Below are positions 60,610 to 64,000 of a stretch of DNA of 64,000 bases, piece by piece. The stretch comes from Novosphingobium sp. HII-3 (lineage in GTDB: Bacteria; Pseudomonadota; Alphaproteobacteria; Sphingomonadales; Sphingomonadaceae). The translations under genes were made by a program, and so were the position numbers. Under the pieces are notes generated by a model. The model had not been told where the DNA came from and made no database searches. It saw only the letters and a program-made list of their open reading frames with translations. Within the stretch, counting starts at the first letter, position 1, and each line of letters begins with the position of its first letter. The stretch covers positions 62,001 to 126,000 of the forward strand of contig NZ_PPSM01000014.1 in assembly GCF_002916655.1 (NCBI RefSeq), read 5' to 3'.

Positions 60610-62454
60610 TCAGTTCACCATTTCCCGTGTTTCGAAGGCGACGCCGGGCAGATCGGGAGACGTGCGCCAGTCGGCAAGCATGTCGCGCCAGGCGTCCCAT
60701 CCGGGAAGATAGCCCTTAAACAGGGCCCACTTGAGTTCCTTGTCCCCTTCGTTGTTGAAGTAGCTGGGCGTGCAGCCCTGTTGGAACTCGCTCATGTCGA
60801 CCTCGTTCTCGCGGCAGTGGGCGACATAGCCGGCCACACCTTCGGCCGTGGCGCAGAAGGTATCGGCGCCGCGGCGAACGGTCTCGCCGATCATGAAGGC
60901 GAGGTGCTCGGCCTGTCGGCCGAACTGCTCGGTCGTGCTCGAGTTTGTCGCGCCCTGGATGTAGCCCATGTAGAACATGGCCGGAAAGTTGTTCGTGGTG
61001 ACGCCGTGAAACGTGCTCGGCCCGTTCGCCCAATGGTCGTAAATCGACAGGCCGTCGCGCCCCTCGACTGTGTCGATGCCCCATCGGCGGCGCAGGTCCG
61101 AAGTGACCTCGAACCCTGAGGCAAAGATCATCAGGTCGACCTCGTACTCGACGCCGTCGGCCACGAAGCCCTTCTCTGTCATCCGTTCCACGCCCTGGGT
61201 GGGGGAAACGTCGATCACCTTTACGTTGTCGCGGTTGAAGGTGGGATAGTAGTCGTTGTTCGAGAGCGGACGCTTGCACATGAAGCGGAACCAGGGTTTC
61301 AGGATTTCAGCCGTTCCCTTGTCCTCCACGATGGAATCAACCCGGCGGCGCAGGCGCTCCATGACTTGAAAGTCCACGACTTCGCGGCGCGCCATCAGGT
61401 CTTCGATGCCGAGCTCGGGGAACCCTTCCGCCTCCAGGTCAAGATTGAGGTTGCGGCTGATCTCGGTCCAGATGTCGCAGATGAGGTCCGGTTCGCCAGG
61501 GATGAAGAACTGCTGCGCACCGCGATGGAAGTTGGCCATGCGCTCCTGCTGCCAACCGGGCTTCAGTGAAGCCGCCCAGTCCGGATCCGTAGGCGGATTG
61601 GGGCGCTCGTCGATGTTCGAGGGCGTGCGCTGCAGCACGTAGAGCTGTTTGGCGTACTTGCCGAGAAAAGGCACCGCCTGAACCGCAGTTGCCCCGGTTC
61701 CAACTATCGCGACCCTCTTGTCCTTGAGCTTGTCGAGGACCGGGTTGTTCCACGAACCGCCGGTGTATTCGTGTTCCCAGCGGCTGGTATGGAACATCTT
61801 GCCCTTGAAGTCATGGATGCCCGGGATGCCTGGGAGCTTGGGCATGTTCATGACGCCGCCGGCCATGACCACAAACCGAGCGCGGATGTCGTCGCCCCGA
61901 TTGGTCCTCAGGTGCCAGCGCTTGATCCGTTCATCCCAAACGATGCTTTCGACGAGGGTGTGGAACAGCGCCTTGTCGGCCAGTTCGAAATCCTCGGCCA
62001 TTTTCTGGCAGTAGGCCTGGATTTCCCACCCGTCGGAGAACTTCTTTGTGGGCATGTAGCCCGTTTCCTCAAGGAGAGGCAGGTAGCAGTACGCGTCGTT
62101 GTCGCACTGCACGCCGGGATAGCGGTTCCAGTACCAGACGCCGCCGAAGCCGCCAGCGTGATCGATGTTGCGCACGCTGGTGACGCCTTGCTTGCGCAGG
62201 TGATAGCCCGCCAGGATACCTGAGAAGCCGGCGCCCAGGATCGCCACGTCGATTTCTTCGGAAAGCGGCGCGCGGTCGGCTACCGGCGTGAACGGATCGT
62301 GCGCGTAGTTGTCCGCGAGATCCCCGGTCGGCCGCACGTACTGCTCGCCACCTTCGCGGCGCAGGCGCTTGTCGCGCTCGGCAAGGTATCTCGCCTTAAG
62401 AGCGGGGATGTCGAGTTCCTCCGGCGAGGGCACGTCAGTCTTGTGGCAGGTCAT
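60610..62454 (-). CDS. Flavin-dependent monooxygenase, Baeyer-Villiger type
   Basis: This 614-residue FAD/NADPH enzyme would insert oxygen beside a ketone. The first Rossmann motif ILGAGFSGI is near residue 74, the second IVGTGATAVQ near 245. Between them lies FKGKMFHTSRWEHEY, which matches FxGxxxHxxxW of Baeyer-Villiger enzymes but has Glu where Pro/Asp is usual. GGFGGVWYWNRYPGVQCD and FASGFEVTSDLRRR are also typical. It follows a short-chain dehydrogenase gene, suggesting alcohol to ketone to ester or lactone conversion. Substrate unknown. Confidence 0.88.
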   Translation of the reverse strand: MTCHKTDVPSPEELDIPALKARYLAERDKRLRREGGEQYVRPTGDLADNYAHDPFTPVADRAPLSEEIDVAILGAGFSGILAGYHLRKQGVTSVRNIDHAGGFGGVWYWNRYPGVQCDNDAYCYLPLLEETGYMPTKKFSDGWEIQAYCQKMAEDFELADKALFHTLVESIVWDERIKRWHLRTNRGDDIRARFVVMAGGVMNMPKLPGIPGIHDFKGKMFHTSRWEHEYTGGSWNNPVLDKLKDKRVAIVGTGATAVQAVPFLGKYAKQLYVLQRTPSNIDERPNPPTDPDWAASLKPGWQQERMANFHRGAQQFFIPGEPDLICDIWTEISRNLNLDLEAEGFPELGIEDLMARREVVDFQVMERLRRRVDSIVEDKGTAEILKPWFRFMCKRPLSNNDYYPTFNRDNVKVIDVSPTQGVERMTEKGFVADGVEYEVDLMIFASGFEVTSDLRRRWGIDTVEGRDGLSIYDHWANGPSTFHGVTTNNFPAMFYMGYIQGATNSSTTEQFGRQAEHLAFMIGETVRRGADTFCATAEGVAGYVAHCRENEVDMSEFQQGCTPSYFNNEGDKELKWALFKGYLPGWDAWRDMLADWRTSPDLPGVAFETREMVN

Positions 62455-62530
62455 GTCGGTTCCATTTTCGTAGCGGTGCGGCGGCCCTGTTTGGTGCCCG
62501 CGTTGTGAGTGTCTGTGGATCTCACCACTA

Positions 62531-62558
62531 TAGTTGTCAACAGTGTTGCCTATTAGGC
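62531..62558. promoter_or_regulatory. Overlapping dyads ahead of the monooxygenase gene
   Basis: A CAACA-G-TGTTG palindrome (62538-62548) with partly symmetric TA-rich flanks touches a second palindrome GCCTA-T-TAGGC (62548-62558). The latter contains the stop codon of the upstream dehydrogenase gene. The arrangement looks like a TetR-type operator, but no regulator gene is in view. Confidence 0.4.
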
Positions 62559-63467
62559 GTCAGAACGCGCCATGGCGAAGCTGTACGTGATGTGGTCCAC
62601 ATGCCCGTGAAGCCCGAAGTCGAGCACTTCCGCAGCGTCATGGAAGGCCGGTGACGCTTTCGCCACGTCCTCAATCGTCCAGTTCGGCTGATAGACACCC
62701 CTGGTTTCAGCAACGAACATGCGTGCCACCCGGCCCGCCATGGACGCGATCAGTTCGCCTGTGACCGGGCAACTCTCGTGCGCCAGCCATCCCACGACGG
62801 GAGCGACGAGTTCCGGCTCCATCGGGGGGTACTGCGAGATGTCGAGCCCTTCGGCCATGCGGGTGACGGCGCCCGGCACTATGACGTTGCACCGCACGTT
62901 GAACGGCTCACCCTCCAGCGCAGCGATGGCGTTGAGGCCGACCATCCCGGCCTTGGACATGCCGTAATTCACGCAGTTGGCGTTTCCGTAGAGGCCGCCG
63001 ACTGAGCTGGTCAGGACGATTCGGCCGAACCCCGCATCGCACATCGGGCCGAAGGCCGCCTGGACGACATGGAAGGCGCCGAGCAGGTGCACGTCCACGA
63101 CGGCGCGGAAGTCCTCGTAGGACACATCGCGGATGGAGCCGTACCGCACGTTGCCCGCGTTGTGGATCAGCACATCGATACGTCCCCAGGTGTCGATCGC
63201 GGCCTGAACAATCGCGCGGCCGCCTTCGGGTGTCGCCACTGTATCGGCATTGGCGATCGCTTCGCCCCCGGCCGCGATGATTTCGTCCACGACCTGCTGG
63301 GCAACGCTTGTATCCGGTCCATCGCCACGGATCGCGCCGCCCAGGTCGTTGACCACCACCTTGCATCCGCGCTTGGCCAGCAGGAGAGCATAGGAACGGC
63401 CAAGGCCGCGTCCGGCTCCGGTGATGACGGCCACCCGGCCGTCGAAACGCAGTTCACCATCGGACAT
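62553..63467 (-). CDS. SDR family NAD(P)-dependent oxidoreductase
   Basis: This 304-residue short-chain dehydrogenase has the cofactor loop TGAGRGLG at residues 16-23, then VVNDLGGAIRGDG (a Gly-rich insert as in peroxisomal multifunctional enzyme type 2), NAGN, the catalytic Ser in LTSSVGGLYGN, and YGMSKAG (Tyr-Lys). It is likely a 3-hydroxyacyl-CoA or hydroxysteroid-type dehydrogenase. MSDGELRFDGRVAV is the start, with AAGGAA about 10 bases upstream. The monooxygenase gene follows after 98 bases. Confidence 0.88.
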   Translation of the reverse strand: MSDGELRFDGRVAVITGAGRGLGRSYALLLAKRGCKVVVNDLGGAIRGDGPDTSVAQQVVDEIIAAGGEAIANADTVATPEGGRAIVQAAIDTWGRIDVLIHNAGNVRYGSIRDVSYEDFRAVVDVHLLGAFHVVQAAFGPMCDAGFGRIVLTSSVGGLYGNANCVNYGMSKAGMVGLNAIAALEGEPFNVRCNVIVPGAVTRMAEGLDISQYPPMEPELVAPVVGWLAHESCPVTGELIASMAGRVARMFVAETRGVYQPNWTIEDVAKASPAFHDAAEVLDFGLHGHVDHITYSFAMARSDA

Positions 63468-63728
63468 TGGCAGGGTTCCTTCTTCGGGCAGGCATGAACA
63501 CTCCCCTGAAGCGACGGTTTTTCCGTGCGAGTGGGGATTTTCGGCCATGGCGTGTTGGCTGTGCCCAGCCACGAATATGCGCCCACGACCTTTCTTGGCA
63601 ACGGCGGGCACGTCGCCGGAGCGATGGCATAGGGGCTGTTCGTCATCGCGTTGCGCGCGGGGCGATCGGGCTCTACCGTTGAACCCTGGATCGACCGGCT
63701 TCACAGGCCGGCGGAGAGGGATGTATAC

Positions 63729-64000
63729 ATGCTCGAAGCTGCGGGTCGAAACGCCAATGCGATCACCGCCACGCCCGGAGAGGGATGGGGGCTCCACCGC
63801 ATGACGCCCGCCAGCCGCCTCAACGGTGCCAACGGCATCCGTACAGGTGCGGATGGGCGCATCTACGTGGCGCAGGTCGCGGGCAGCAAGGTCAGCGCTG
63901 TCGACGTCAATACCGGCGCGATCGAGACGATCTCGCCCAATGGTGGGGGCATCATCGGGCCAGACGACCTTGCTTTCGATGAGGCTGGCAACCTCTACTG
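63729..64000 (+). CDS. SMP-30/gluconolactonase-like beta-propeller protein, N-terminal part (cut by window end)
   Basis: The open frame runs off the right edge after about 90 codons. It reads RLNGANGIRTGADGRIYVAQVAGSKVSAVDV and IIGPDDLAFDEAGNLYW, the repeated blade pattern of SMP-30/LRE/strictosidine-synthase-like propellers. The ATG is preceded by GGAGAGGG at good spacing. It is divergent from the SDR gene. A lactonase role would suit a neighbour of a Baeyer-Villiger enzyme, whose products are esters or lactones; this is inference. Confidence 0.75.
   Translation, partial: MLEAAGRNANAITATPGEGWGLHRMTPASRLNGANGIRTGADGRIYVAQVAGSKVSAVDVNTGAIETISPNGGGIIGPDDLAFDEAGNLY

Overview
The window looks like chromosomal DNA of a sphingolipid-making alphaproteobacterium of the order Sphingomonadales, most likely Novosphingobium or a close relative. 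The evidence is high GC content, an adjacent acyl carrier protein and serine palmitoyltransferase pair very like the Sphingomonas enzymes, a DivK cell-cycle regulator, a Usg family protein, a DksA with a reduced zinc finger, and a gene transfer agent (GTA) cluster with the alphaproteobacterial gene order. No tRNA, rRNA, CRISPR array, insertion sequence or integrase was seen.

Left part (1-11700): housekeeping and nitrogen/arginine genes. They are the tail of a short-chain dehydrogenase, release factor 3 (prfC), an EEP-family phosphohydrolase, glnK-amtB behind a textbook sigma-54 promoter, a small cysteine phosphatase, a double cold-shock-domain protein with a glycine-rich head, the overlapping argD-argF-hslO unit, a secreted protein, queC, and an OmpA porin with a polyproline linker. 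queC and the OmpA gene converge on two facing terminators.

Middle (11849-25820): a compact leftward GTA structural cluster of about 14 kb: terminase small and large subunits, portal, DUF6127 protein, prohead protease, capsid, connector, terminator, tail tube, chaperones, tape measure, distal tail, hub, NlpC/P60 peptidase, baseplate protein and a DUF2793 protein. Many genes overlap by ATGA or GTGA. One strong sigma-70-like promoter with an upstream palindrome sits at its head. The architecture differs from the Rhodobacter GTA: the distal tail (DUF2460) protein carries a long N-terminal TIM-barrel-like part, while the gp15 homologue is short and lacks an internal barrel.

25892-41653: a YqaA-type membrane protein; a tight three-gene oxidative unit (TauD-like dioxygenase, alpha/beta hydrolase, SnoaL-like protein); usg; an FMN reductase; acp-spt for sphingolipid synthesis; divK; a divergent chain DUF3572-HAD-RidA-GDPD-acyltransferase; a Sel1 protein; dksA; a PilZ protein; an orphan peptide-binding lipoprotein; DUF4112; a small lipoprotein; arfB; an RluA-type pseudouridine synthase; and an aminotransferase.

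41702-64000: a fused pabB-pabC, an M1 aminopeptidase, an EF-hand protein heading a two-component system, a cupin, Xaa-Pro aminopeptidase, oligopeptidase B, a thioesterase, alanine dehydrogenase, a Kef-type antiporter, a secreted protein and ftsK. The window ends with a catabolic patch of a Baeyer-Villiger-type monooxygenase and a short-chain dehydrogenase, divergent from an SMP-30-like protein cut by the window edge.
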